DNA of 13,339 nt, taken from assembly GCA_015494245.1 (NCBI GenBank), contig WGBN01000494.1:1-13339 (forward strand). The letters run 5' to 3'. Source of the stretch: Saprospiraceae bacterium. GTDB taxonomy: Bacteria; Bacteroidota; Bacteroidia; Chitinophagales; Saprospiraceae. Shown here in pieces: positions 1-8,025 of this stretch. Position numbers and translations under genes: made by a program. Below the pieces are notes generated by a model, which was not told where the DNA came from, ran no database searches, and worked only from the letters and a program-made list of their open reading frames with translations. Every line of letters starts with the position of its first letter. The stretch's first letter is position 1.

Positions 1-1656
1 CTCATTCCCTCCACGGACCCGCATCAGAGTGAATATGTGGCTGAGCACTGGCAAGTGCGCGCGCATTTTTCGGGCTTTACAGGCTCGGCGGGTGAGTTGC
101 TCGTAACGCTCAAAACAGCTGCCCTGTGGACGGACAGCCGCTACTTCCTCCAGGCGGAGCAGCAATTGGCCGGCAGCGGCATCCGGCTCATGAAGTCGGG
201 GCTGCCGGAGACGCCTTCCCTCAGCGATTGGCTGGCAGAGCAACTGCAGCAGGGCGACACCCTCGGCATCAACGGCTGGCAATTTTCACACAGCAGAGTG
301 CGGAACCTGCGCCGCAAACTGACCACCAAAGGCATCGAGCTGCGCACGGACTTCGACCCCTTCGACGAAATCTGGCCGCAGCGACCGCCCCTGCCCAAAG
401 AGTCCATTTTTGATTTCCCCACAGACTACGCCGGAGAAAGCCGCGAACACAAACTGCAACGCCTGCGCGAAACCATGCAAAAACAGGGTGCAAGCCAGCT
501 GCTCATCAGTGCCTTAGACGAAATCGCCTGGCTCTTCAACCTGCGCGGACGCGACGTACACTGCAATCCCGTTTTTTATGCCTACGCCCTGGTGGGGCAG
601 GACGAAGCCCACCTCTTCCTGCCTTACTCCGAAGAGGGAAAATGCCCCGAGCTGCTCGGGGCACATTTGGCGAAAGCCGGAATAAAAATCCTGCCCTACG
701 AGCAAATCACTGATTTTCTGCGCAACTTCGCTGCCGATGAACAGCGCCTTTGGGCACCCGAAACCCAAACCAACGAAGCCCTGTTCGAAGCCCTGAGCGG
801 AAAGCCTCAGCTGCGAAAAAACGGCCCTATCGCAGCCATGAAAGCCATCAAAAACGAACGCGAAATAGAACTGTTGCGCGAGGCCATGATCATGGACGGC
901 AAGGCCCTGAAAGCCTTCTACCAATGGCTGGAGGAAACCCTGAAAGAACGCCCCGTCAGCGAGTACGAAGCGGGCGAAAAAATCAACGAATTTCGCAGCC
1001 TGCAGGAAGGGTACTTCGGGCCCAGCTTTGACCCCATTGTAGGCTTTCGCCAAAACGGAGCCATCGTACACTACAAGGCCGAAGCCGACTCCTGCGCCAT
1101 GATCGAAGGCTCCGGCATGCTGCTCATAGACAGCGGCGGACAGTACCTCAAAGGCACGACCGACATCACCCGCACCATCTACCTGGGCGAACCCTCCGAA
1201 GAAGAAAAACGCCACTTCACCCTGGTACTGAAAGGCACCATCGCCCTCGCCATGGCCCGCTTCCCCGAAGGCACCACCGGCTGCCAACTCGACACCCTGG
1301 CCCGCAAGGCACTCTGGTCGGAAAAACTCAACTACGGACACGGCACCGGCCATGGCGTGGGGTTCTTCCTCAACGTACATGAAGGCCCGCAACGCATTGG
1401 CCCCACGCGTTCCCATGTGCCGCTACAGCCAGGCATGGTAACCTCCGACGAGCCGGGCTACTACCGCGAAGGGCATTACGGCATACGTATCGAAAACCTC
1501 ATCCTCTGCAAATCATGTGGAGACGGCTTTCTGGAATTTGAAACCCTCACCCTCTTCCCCATTCAGCGAAAACTCATTGTGGAGAGCATGCTGACTGAGG
1601 AAGAGAGGGAGTGGCTGGATGCTTATGAACGAAAAGTAGCAGAAGCCCTGGCTTAA
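1..1656 (+). CDS. Xaa-Pro aminopeptidase (M24B family), 5'-truncated
   Basis: A metallopeptidase that removes the N-terminal residue from peptides with proline in position two, probably in the cytoplasm. The frame is open from base 1 and the first residues (IPSTDPHQSEYVAEHW) already match the family's N-terminal domain. The gene therefore starts upstream of the window, and the GTG at 37 is an internal Val. About 551 codons are present; the long-form enzyme is usually near 590-600 residues, so roughly 40 are missing. The creatinase-like N-terminal domains occupy about the first half (FTGSAG, WTDSRYFLQA). The C-terminal pita-bread domain has the five expected metal ligands: Asp at 1129 (LLIDSGG), Asp at 1162 (TTDITRT), His at 1351 (second His of GHGTGHGVG), Glu at 1450 (SDEPGYY) and Glu at 1492 (RIENLI). 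Substrate-site His residues at 1339 and in NVHEGP are also present, so it looks active. Its stop codon overlaps that of the convergent adaptor gene. Confidence 0.95.
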   Translation, partial: LIPSTDPHQSEYVAEHWQVRAHFSGFTGSAGELLVTLKTAALWTDSRYFLQAEQQLAGSGIRLMKSGLPETPSLSDWLAEQLQQGDTLGINGWQFSHSRVRNLRRKLTTKGIELRTDFDPFDEIWPQRPPLPKESIFDFPTDYAGESREHKLQRLRETMQKQGASQLLISALDEIAWLFNLRGRDVHCNPVFYAYALVGQDEAHLFLPYSEEGKCPELLGAHLAKAGIKILPYEQITDFLRNFAADEQRLWAPETQTNEALFEALSGKPQLRKNGPIAAMKAIKNEREIELLREAMIMDGKALKAFYQWLEETLKERPVSEYEAGEKINEFRSLQEGYFGPSFDPIVGFRQNGAIVHYKAEADSCAMIEGSGMLLIDSGGQYLKGTTDITRTIYLGEPSEEEKRHFTLVLKGTIALAMARFPEGTTGCQLDTLARKALWSEKLNYGHGTGHGVGFFLNVHEGPQRIGPTRSHVPLQPGMVTSDEPGYYREGHYGIRIENLILCKSCGDGFLEFETLTLFPIQRKLIVESMLTEEEREWLDAYERKVAEALA

Positions 1657-2849
1657 TGCTCGTGCTCGACTTCGCCTTTTTTCATTTCGGCAAGCAGATA
1701 GTAAGCCTTATTAAAGGCTACCTTCATGTTTTCGGGTAAGGGCTCCATCGGGCGAATCTCCACCCAGCCATCGCTGCGTATGCCCGGGATGACTTCTATG
1801 GGGCGGAAATGCCACTCGCCCTCCTCACCGCCGGATTTTTCGGCAGTGAAGAAGAAATGCTTATCGCCTTCCCTCACCAAAGCCGCTTCGGGCAGGGCAT
1901 AAGCCATGACATCATCGGTCAGGATGCGAGCCCGCACGTAGGTGCCGGGGATGAGGAGTCCCTTTTTGTTTTGAATTTCGGCATGCAAATGCAAGGCCTT
2001 GGGGTCTTGCTCAAAAGCCTTGCCAACGGCATAAATCTCGGCCTCTAACTCTTCATCAGGCAGCACTTCCACAAAAAACTTAACCTTTTGCCCCTTTTTC
2101 ACTTTGTACATGTCTTTTTCAAAGACCATCAAATCCACGTGGATGCGGTCGTTGTTGACGACTTCAAACAGGGGCATTTCGGGCTGCACGTATTGTCCCG
2201 TTTTTACAAAGACCCTGCGGACGTACCCGCTGATGGGCGTGCGTATGGCAATGCTTTCCGCAAATTCGCTTTTGCGAACAGCTTCCGGGCTGATGCCCAA
2301 GAGGCGCAGTTGAGCTTCGTAGCCTTTCAACTCAGCCTGCACGGCGCGGTAGGCGGATTCTGCTTCCTGCATTTCGCGGCCGGAGCTGATTTTTTGCTCG
2401 TACAACTCTTTCTGACGCAGGTATTCCTGCTCGAGGAAAGGGAGGCGATTCCAGCGGTCTGCATAGTTCATTTGGAGCTTGAGCAAATCGGGATGCTGCA
2501 GGTATGCCAGCGCCTGGCCTTTGTTGACTTTCTGACCTTCGATGACTTGAATGCGAGCGATGTTGCCCGCCACGGAGGCCGTAATGCCGGCCTCATTCTG
2601 GGGGAAGAGTCCTAACTGTCCGTTGGCTTCCACATAAGCGCTCATGTTGCGCCGCGGCAAGGTATCCGTCTTCAGGCCGAGGGCGTCGAACTGATGTTGA
2701 GAAAGATGCACCTCTTCGGCAGCTTCGCCTTCGTGCATGTGCTCATCTTCATGTTCTTCGCCTGAGTCAGAAGTGTTCTCCCCACAGGAGACGAGAAAAA
2801 TGCCGCTCAGAAGCAGCAGGAAAAGAAATTTTATTGCGTTCGTTTTCAT
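1653..2849 (-). CDS. Periplasmic adaptor subunit (HlyD/CusB/CzcB type) of heavy-metal efflux, lipoprotein
   Basis: The membrane-fusion protein that bridges the inner-membrane RND pump and the outer-membrane channel, 398 residues. The N-terminus is a lipoprotein signal (hydrophobic residues 8-20, lipobox LVSC with Cys22), so the mature protein should be lipid-anchored and periplasmic. An acidic, His-rich stretch follows (His33, 37, 39, 48, 52), and the protein ends in EVEHEH; both could bind metal. The first lipoyl-like half contains AGNIARIQVIEGQKVNKGQ, then an alpha-helical hairpin (about 120-190), then the second lipoyl half (IRTPISGYVRRVFVKTGQYV) and beta-barrel/membrane-proximal domains. 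It starts 24 bases after the pump gene's stop, in an A-rich leader without a clear Shine-Dalgarno, so it is the last gene of the operon. Family assignment is firm. The transported ion cannot be read from this subunit. Confidence 0.94.
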   Translation of the reverse strand: MKTNAIKFLFLLLLSGIFLVSCGENTSDSGEEHEDEHMHEGEAAEEVHLSQHQFDALGLKTDTLPRRNMSAYVEANGQLGLFPQNEAGITASVAGNIARIQVIEGQKVNKGQALAYLQHPDLLKLQMNYADRWNRLPFLEQEYLRQKELYEQKISSGREMQEAESAYRAVQAELKGYEAQLRLLGISPEAVRKSEFAESIAIRTPISGYVRRVFVKTGQYVQPEMPLFEVVNNDRIHVDLMVFEKDMYKVKKGQKVKFFVEVLPDEELEAEIYAVGKAFEQDPKALHLHAEIQNKKGLLIPGTYVRARILTDDVMAYALPEAALVREGDKHFFFTAEKSGGEEGEWHFRPIEVIPGIRSDGWVEIRPMEPLPENMKVAFNKAYYLLAEMKKGEVEHEH

Positions 2850-2873
2850 GGTTGTTTTTTTAAAGTAAAAAAA

Positions 2874-5800
2874 TCAAAGCCCGAGCAAATACTCCAGGTC
2901 AATTACAGCCTTGTCGTACCCTTCCAGAGCAGAGAGGTAGTCCAGTCTGATTTGAAGGGCTTGCTGCACATTTTGGAAGTACTCCACGTAATCAATGGCC
3001 CCTGCCTCAAAAGCCTTTTGGGCGCTTTCCAAAATCAATGTTGCCTGGGGCAGAGCTTTTTCTTCGTAGTACTGCAAACTGTTTTCGTACTTCAGCAGGG
3101 CCTGCAGGGCCTGTTCGTACTTGCCACGCAACTCCAGTTCTACATAAGCGGCCTGCGTTTGTGCCATTTGGCTGCGTATTTCAGCAGCGGCTGTTTGCGT
3201 TTTCCAGGATTTGCCGAAGAGCGGAACGGCCAGGCCCAGTTGTACGCCTGAAAGACGGGTGCCAAGCGTGGCCTGTTCTCCATCGGGCTTGATACTTCCT
3301 ACAGCGGACTGGTTAAAATAACCGAGGGCAAATTCCGGTAAGCGCTGAGCGCGTTGCACTTCAATTTCGGCCTGAGATACGGCTATCTGCTGTTGAGCAT
3401 ACGCCAGGGAAGGATTGGCAGCAAGGCGGCTCGAATCCAACACAGTCGCCGGCGAACGGCGCAACGGCTCTGCAGAAGAAGGCTCAAAGCGCAGGCTGTT
3501 GGAGGAGTCGTTCAGCAAAATGCGCAACTCGCGTTCGACCATGGCGATGTCGCTTTGGAGCATGCGCAGGGCATTTTCAGATTCCATTTTGCGGGTTTCG
3601 GCAGCTGCTTTTTCAAGGTAGCCCGTAGCTCCGGTTTGATAGCGCGTCTCAGCAGCACGTAAAAAATCTCCGTACAGACTGTCTTGTAGGATGAGCTGTT
3701 TTTTACGCTCATGCAAGAGTTTCAGCCGATACCAGGCCAGGCGGACATTGCGCCGGAGCTCGTTGGCTGTCAGAGACAGCGCTGCCTGTTCCTGCAACAC
3801 TTGACGAGAGGCCAGTTCCTTGCGGTTCGCATAAGCTGTGGGCCATTCAAAGCTCTGATTGACTTGAAAAATCAGGTCATTTTGGAAGCTGTTGTATTGC
3901 CCGTATTCCACCGAAAATTGAGTCTTGGGTGGAGCAAAACCCAGTTGAGCCTGCACATCTCTCGCTTCCACTTCCAACTGCTGAGCCTGCAGCAGGCCGT
4001 TCTCGCTCGAGGCTACCAACAGTGCTTCATCCAGGGAGCTGAGCGTCGGCCTTTGCTGTGCATGGGATTTGCCGAAAGGCGCGAAAAAGAAAATGCCCAA
4101 CAACAAGAGGGCATGCGCAGGCCGGAGATTTGAACCCTTACTGTTGCCACGCGACTCTACCCAGCGATAGATAATCGGCAAAACGAAAAGCGTAAGCAGG
4201 GTGGCCGTAATCATTCCTCCTATGACCACAGTTGCAAGTGGACGCTGCACTTCAGCTCCGGCGGAGGTTGAGATCGCCATGGGCAGAAAACCTAAAACAT
4301 CTGTTAATGCTGTCAGCAAAATGGGGCGAATTCTGCGGCGAGCGCCCTGGACAATCCTCTCCCGAAGGCTCAGACTCGAATTTTGCTTGAGCTCATTCCA
4401 GCCATTGATGAGCACCAGACCATTCAACACGGCGACACCAAAAAGCACGATAAAGCCGACGCCGGCAGAGATGCTAAAGGTCATTCCTCTCAGCCAAAGA
4501 GCAAACACGCCTCCGATGGTTGCCAGCGGGATGGTTACGTAAATCATGACAGTCTGCTTCAAAGAATCGAGCGCCAAAAAGATGAGCAGGAAAATCAATC
4601 CCAGAGCAATGGGGACGACCATTTTGAGACGCTTGGTAGCTCGTTCAAAATTCTCAAAAGCTCCTCCATAGCGGATGTAATAACCCGGCGGCAGCTCGAG
4701 TTGCTCATCCAAACGCTTGCGGATGTCATCTACTACCGACTTCATGTCGCGTCCGCGGATATTAACCCCAACATAAATACGGCGATTTGTATTGTCGCGA
4801 CTAATCTGCATGGGACCCGGTTGGTAAGTAACATCGGCCACTTCCTTCAGGGGGATTTGCGAACCGTTGGGGAGGTTTACGTAGAGGTTCCTCAAATCAT
4901 CAATGCCGGTGCGGTGTTGTTCGTCGAGGCGCACCACGAGGTCGAAGCGCTTTTCGCCTTCGAAGATGACACCTGCGACGCCACCGGCAAAAGCGGTCTC
5001 CACGATGGTATTCAGCTCCTTTATGTGTAAGCCGTACTGAGCCATTTTGCGACGGTTGTAGCGAACGGTGATCTGCGGCAAGCCGGAGGTAGCCTCCACC
5101 TTCATATCTCCCACACCCGGCACATTGGCGATGATCTTACTCATCTCAGCTGCTTTGGCCGCCAGGATTTCCAGGTCTTCACCGAAGAGTTTTATGGCGA
5201 TGTCTTCGCGCACGCCGGAGATCAATTCGTTGAAGCGCATTTCGATGGGCTGGGTAAATTCGTAATTTACGCCGGGCACTTCCTCAATGAGGTCTTTCAT
5301 GCTGTTGATCAGGGCCTCCTTGCTCTCGGCGCTGACCCACTCTTCTTTGGGCTTCAGGATGACAAAGCAGTCGGCAAAATCCATAGGCATAGGATCAGTG
5401 GGCACATCGGCGACACCGATTCTACAGAGCACGTGTTCGACCTCGGGATATTCGTCAACGATGAGTTTTTCAACCTGCGTAGTGGCCGCAATGGTTTCGC
5501 TCAAAGCGCTTCCCGGTTTTAAAATGGCGTGAAAAGCCAGGTCGCCTTCGTCCAATTGGGGGATAAATTCGCCTCCCATGCGGGAGAAGGTAAAAATGGC
5601 CAGAGCGAACAATGCAACAGCAGTAGCACCTATCCACTTAGCTCTTTTTAAGGCTTTCGCCAAAACGGCGCTGTAGCGACGCTCCAACCACTCTACAAAG
5701 CGATCACCCCAGGAGCGCTTTTCGCCTTTACCAACTTTCAGGAACCAGGCGGACATCATGGGAACATAAGTCAGGCAGAGAATCATCACGCCCATCATGG

Positions 5801-7250
5801 CAAACATGAAAGTCAGCGCCATGGGTTTAAACATTTTACCCTCCACGCCCTGCAAAGCCAGGATGGGAATGAAGACGATGAGGATGATAAGCTGCCCGAA
5901 AAAGGCCGAATTCATCATTTTAGACGAAGCTTCTTTGGCCGTTTCATCTCTCACGCTTTTATCTATTTTCCCTCCTTTCAGCAGGCGCTGATGAAGGAGA
6001 AAGACAGTGCTCTCCACGATAATCACTGCACCATCTACAATGATGCCAAAATCTATGGCTCCGAGGCTCATGAGGTTTGCCCAGACGTTGAAGATGTGCA
6101 TCATAATAAAGGCAAAGAGCAGGGAGAGCGGAATGGTAGAGGCGACGATAAGCCCGCCGCGCCAATTGCCCAGAAGGAATACCAGCACAAAAATCACGAT
6201 AAGTGCACCTTCGAGCAGGTTGTTGCTGATGGTGGAGGTAGTATTTGCAATCAGCTTACTGCGATCGAGGAAGGGTTCGATGCTGATGCCTTCCGGCAAA
6301 GACTTTTGGATTTCGGCCATGCGCTCTTTAACAGCTTTGATGACTTCATTCGAGTTGGCATCTTTGAGCATCATGATGATGCCGCCCACGGCTTCGCCCT
6401 CTCCGTCTTTGGTCATGGCACCATAGCGGACAGCTTCGCCATAGCCCACCTCTGCCACGTCTTTGATCATGATGGGCAAGCCATTGACATTGGTTACTAC
6501 AACATGTCGCAGGTCATCCAGACTGCGCGCCAGACCTTCGCCTCTGATGAAGTTGGCTTTGTGGTCTTTTTCGATATAGGCGCCGCCGGTATTTTGATTG
6601 TTGTCTTCGAGGGCCCGGAAGACATCGGAGATGGTCAGGCCAATGGCTCGGAGCTCATCGGGATTGACAGCCACCTCGTATTGCTTGATATAGCCCCCAA
6701 AGCTATTGACCTCGATGACTCCGGGCACCATAGCCATTTGGCGTTTGACGATCCAGTCCTGGATGGTGCGCAAATCGGCAGCGCTGTACTGCTTGCGGTG
6801 GGCGGAATCCACTTCGAGGGTGTATTGCAAAATTTCGCCCAGTCCGGTGGAGATGGGCCCCATAGAGGGGTCGCCAAACCCCGGCGGGATGTCTTCCCGC
6901 ACTTCGGTAAGTTTTTCGGCTACCAATTGGCGGGGCAGGAAGGTGCCCATGTCGTCTTCGAAGACGATGGTTACCACAGAGAGCCCAAAGCGGGAGATGG
7001 AGCGTATTTCCACCACGCCGGGGAGGTTGGCCATAGCGAGCTCTACGGGATAGGTTACGAATTGTTCGATGTCTTCAGTGCCCAGATTGGGTGCCTGGGT
7101 GATCACCTGCACCTGGTTGTTGGTGATGTCGGGTACGGCGTCTAAGGGCACGCGCATCATGCTCCAAACGCCGGCCGCGATCCAGACAAGCGTCATAAGT
7201 CCTATGACGAATTTGTGTCTGATGGAAAAGGAAATGATTTGATCAATCAT
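2874..7250 (-). CDS. CzcA/CusA-family heavy-metal RND pump fused to a TolC-like outer-membrane channel domain
   Basis: A proton-driven metal-export pump of 1458 residues, against about 1040 for an unfused CzcA/CusA. Residues 1 to about 1030 are the RND pump: the N-terminal helix, the conserved VPLDAVPDITNNQVQV, periplasmic porter/docking domains and two sets of membrane helices. The helix-4 signature DFGIIVDGAVIIVE starts at Asp400, with Asp406 in the proton relay. This signature resembles the divalent-cation (Co/Zn/Cd/Ni) subgroup more than the Cu/Ag one, which is inference. Residues about 1068-1458 are an outer-membrane efflux domain with long helices (two OEP repeats), like CzcC/TolC. Between them is a basic stretch, a hydrophobic run (1047-1059) and SHAQQ at 1062-1066, which resembles a signal peptide with a cleavage site after Ala1064. 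There is no internal stop and no plausible ATG start at the junction, so it is one reading frame. The start ATG has an A/T-rich leader. Flanking genes read in the same direction. Confidence 0.95.
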   Translation of the reverse strand: MIDQIISFSIRHKFVIGLMTLVWIAAGVWSMMRVPLDAVPDITNNQVQVITQAPNLGTEDIEQFVTYPVELAMANLPGVVEIRSISRFGLSVVTIVFEDDMGTFLPRQLVAEKLTEVREDIPPGFGDPSMGPISTGLGEILQYTLEVDSAHRKQYSAADLRTIQDWIVKRQMAMVPGVIEVNSFGGYIKQYEVAVNPDELRAIGLTISDVFRALEDNNQNTGGAYIEKDHKANFIRGEGLARSLDDLRHVVVTNVNGLPIMIKDVAEVGYGEAVRYGAMTKDGEGEAVGGIIMMLKDANSNEVIKAVKERMAEIQKSLPEGISIEPFLDRSKLIANTTSTISNNLLEGALIVIFVLVFLLGNWRGGLIVASTIPLSLLFAFIMMHIFNVWANLMSLGAIDFGIIVDGAVIIVESTVFLLHQRLLKGGKIDKSVRDETAKEASSKMMNSAFFGQLIILIVFIPILALQGVEGKMFKPMALTFMFAMMGVMILCLTYVPMMSAWFLKVGKGEKRSWGDRFVEWLERRYSAVLAKALKRAKWIGATAVALFALAIFTFSRMGGEFIPQLDEGDLAFHAILKPGSALSETIAATTQVEKLIVDEYPEVEHVLCRIGVADVPTDPMPMDFADCFVILKPKEEWVSAESKEALINSMKDLIEEVPGVNYEFTQPIEMRFNELISGVREDIAIKLFGEDLEILAAKAAEMSKIIANVPGVGDMKVEATSGLPQITVRYNRRKMAQYGLHIKELNTIVETAFAGGVAGVIFEGEKRFDLVVRLDEQHRTGIDDLRNLYVNLPNGSQIPLKEVADVTYQPGPMQISRDNTNRRIYVGVNIRGRDMKSVVDDIRKRLDEQLELPPGYYIRYGGAFENFERATKRLKMVVPIALGLIFLLIFLALDSLKQTVMIYVTIPLATIGGVFALWLRGMTFSISAGVGFIVLFGVAVLNGLVLINGWNELKQNSSLSLRERIVQGARRRIRPILLTALTDVLGFLPMAISTSAGAEVQRPLATVVIGGMITATLLTLFVLPIIYRWVESRGNSKGSNLRPAHALLLLGIFFFAPFGKSHAQQRPTLSSLDEALLVASSENGLLQAQQLEVEARDVQAQLGFAPPKTQFSVEYGQYNSFQNDLIFQVNQSFEWPTAYANRKELASRQVLQEQAALSLTANELRRNVRLAWYRLKLLHERKKQLILQDSLYGDFLRAAETRYQTGATGYLEKAAAETRKMESENALRMLQSDIAMVERELRILLNDSSNSLRFEPSSAEPLRRSPATVLDSSRLAANPSLAYAQQQIAVSQAEIEVQRAQRLPEFALGYFNQSAVGSIKPDGEQATLGTRLSGVQLGLAVPLFGKSWKTQTAAAEIRSQMAQTQAAYVELELRGKYEQALQALLKYENSLQYYEEKALPQATLILESAQKAFEAGAIDYVEYFQNVQQALQIRLDYLSALEGYDKAVIDLEYLLGL

Positions 7251-7280
7251 AGTTAAGTTTTAAAAGAACACGGGAATACA

Positions 7281-7306
7281 CTGCTTTGAGCAAAGCTCAA
7301 AGGCAG
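7281..7306. other. Intergenic hairpin between the small His-rich gene and the pump gene
   Basis: Within the 86-base gap 7251-7336, CTGC plus TTTGAGC (7281-7291) pairs with GCTCAAA plus GCAG (7295-7306). The loop is three bases and one G (7302) is bulged, giving an 11-bp stem. On the minus strand it lies downstream of the small gene's stop and upstream of the pump start. No T-run follows, so a simple intrinsic terminator is unlikely. A processing or stability element that sets different levels of the two messages is possible. The rest of this gap shows nothing else I can name. Confidence 0.45.
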
Positions 7307-7336
7307 CCTTTCACGGACAGTCTTGTGTGTAAAAAC

Positions 7337-7831
7337 TTAACTCAGAGGCGGGCCACGCAAAACGGCATGACCGAAGAAGGGTGTGGGAGGCAGGGGTTGG
7401 TCTTCTGCCCCGGGAAGATTCAGGAGAGATGATTGTTCTTCCTCATCAGAAGTGATGAGCGAGAGCAAGAGCACCGGCTTTTTGGCAAAGAGAAGTTTGA
7501 AAGATTTGCCGAAAGGCTTAACAGGCAACTGATGAGCTTCCACAAAGCCATCATCCGGAGCATGCGTCTCGGTGATGAGACAGATGAGGAAGTCCAAAAA
7601 GCTCTCATCGCAATGGTCTATGTGGGTGATGCAGCCCGTCTCCTTGGCGAGGGGCGAGAGGAGCGCATCCTCGCAAAGTGCGTGATGCTGATGCAAAACA
7701 GCCTGGCCCGCTTCGGCAGTTATGGCGCACTCATCCACGGCAGCCATGCCATGCGGCAAAAGGCTGTGCGCATAGCCGAGAAGGTAGGCCATGAGCAAGA
7801 GGAAAGAAGCGAGCGTGCGGCGGAGCTGCAT
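7337..7831 (-). CDS. Small exported His/Cys-rich protein leading the metal-efflux operon
   Basis: A 164-residue protein of no assigned function. It begins with a basic residue pair and a hydrophobic stretch (residues 4-21, LASFLLLMAYLLGYAHS), which reads as a signal peptide or anchor. The middle is rich in possible metal ligands: His22, His27, Cys35, His47, His49, His50, Cys53, Cys67, His70, His73, Cys74, Cys84 and His90, with the segment DHCDESFLDFLICLI. The C-terminus is Pro-rich and ends in LRGPPLS. From memory, short Bacteroidota proteins of this style occur next to czcA-type genes, so I infer a periplasmic metal-binding accessory or sensor. It is the first gene of the operon, 86 bases upstream of the pump, with a -7-like element 46 bases before its ATG. 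A plus-strand frame at 7433-7864 overlaps it but lacks any family features. Existence is likely; function is uncertain. Confidence 0.75.
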   Translation of the reverse strand: MQLRRTLASFLLLMAYLLGYAHSLLPHGMAAVDECAITAEAGQAVLHQHHALCEDALLSPLAKETGCITHIDHCDESFLDFLICLITETHAPDDGFVEAHQLPVKPFGKSFKLLFAKKPVLLLSLITSDEEEQSSLLNLPGAEDQPLPPTPFFGHAVLRGPPLS

Positions 7832-7876
7832 GGATGGATGTGGATTTTGGGTTTGGAAATTTAGTTTAGAACGGGG

Positions 7877-7884
7877 TAAAGGTA
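7877..7884 (-). promoter_or_regulatory. Possible Bacteroidota -7 element for the metal-efflux operon
   Basis: The minus strand reads TACCTTTA followed by CCCCG, one base off the phylum consensus TAnnTTTG. It lies about 46 bases upstream of the small gene's ATG. Its flanks (CGGGG-AAAGGTA-GGAAA on the plus strand) closely resemble those of the better element at 9466-9473. I do not see a clear -33 TTG. Confidence 0.45.
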
Positions 7885-7926
7885 GGGAAAGTTTGGGAAT
7901 GGGGGGAGTTTCTTTTTAAAAATTAT

Positions 7927-8017
7927 TGTTTACAACAGGCATGTCATGTCTCGCGCGCGCGTAATGCGTGTGCGCATACACGCGCGCATGCGCACGCGCG
8001 CGCGAGCCCCCACTTAA
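7927..8017. repeat. Palindromic alternating-GC intergenic repeat, copy 1
   Basis: A 91-bp element in the 194-base gap between the small metal gene and the DEAD-box gene. The left flank (TGTTT-CAA-AG-CATGTCATGTCT) matches copy 2 at 22 of 26 positions (7926-7951 against 9534-9559). The core is a perfect 12-bp inverted repeat, CTCGCGCGCGCG at 7950-7961 pairing with 7995-8006. The 33-nt loop itself contains GCGTGT/ACACGC and GCGCATGCGC palindromes. Bases 7964-8004 alternate purine and pyrimidine without a break, which is Z-DNA-prone. The right end GCCCCCACTTAA is identical to copy 2. On the minus strand it lies just past the DEAD-box stop codon, so its hairpin may help end that transcript. Confidence 0.85.
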
Positions 8018-8025
8018 GTTGTTCG

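Noticed and set aside
514..1416. A 300-codon open frame on the minus strand opposite the aminopeptidase
   Set aside because: It has no recognisable motif and lies opposite a gene with all catalytic residues intact. Codon bias of the true gene explains the open antisense frame.
2850..2873. A separate promoter in the T/A-rich gap between pump and adaptor genes
   Set aside because: The gap is only 24 bases, with no TAnnTTTG match. The A-rich sequence is better explained as a translation leader within the operon.
5991..7145. A 384-codon plus-strand frame opposite the RND pump
   Set aside because: The minus-strand frame has the conserved pump signatures. The plus frame has unusual composition and no domain.
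7433..7864. A 143-codon plus-strand frame opposite the small His/Cys-rich gene
   Set aside because: It has no signal or family pattern. The minus frame has a signal peptide, the right operon position and spacing, and a promoter-like element, so the plus frame is probably a shadow, though not strictly excluded.
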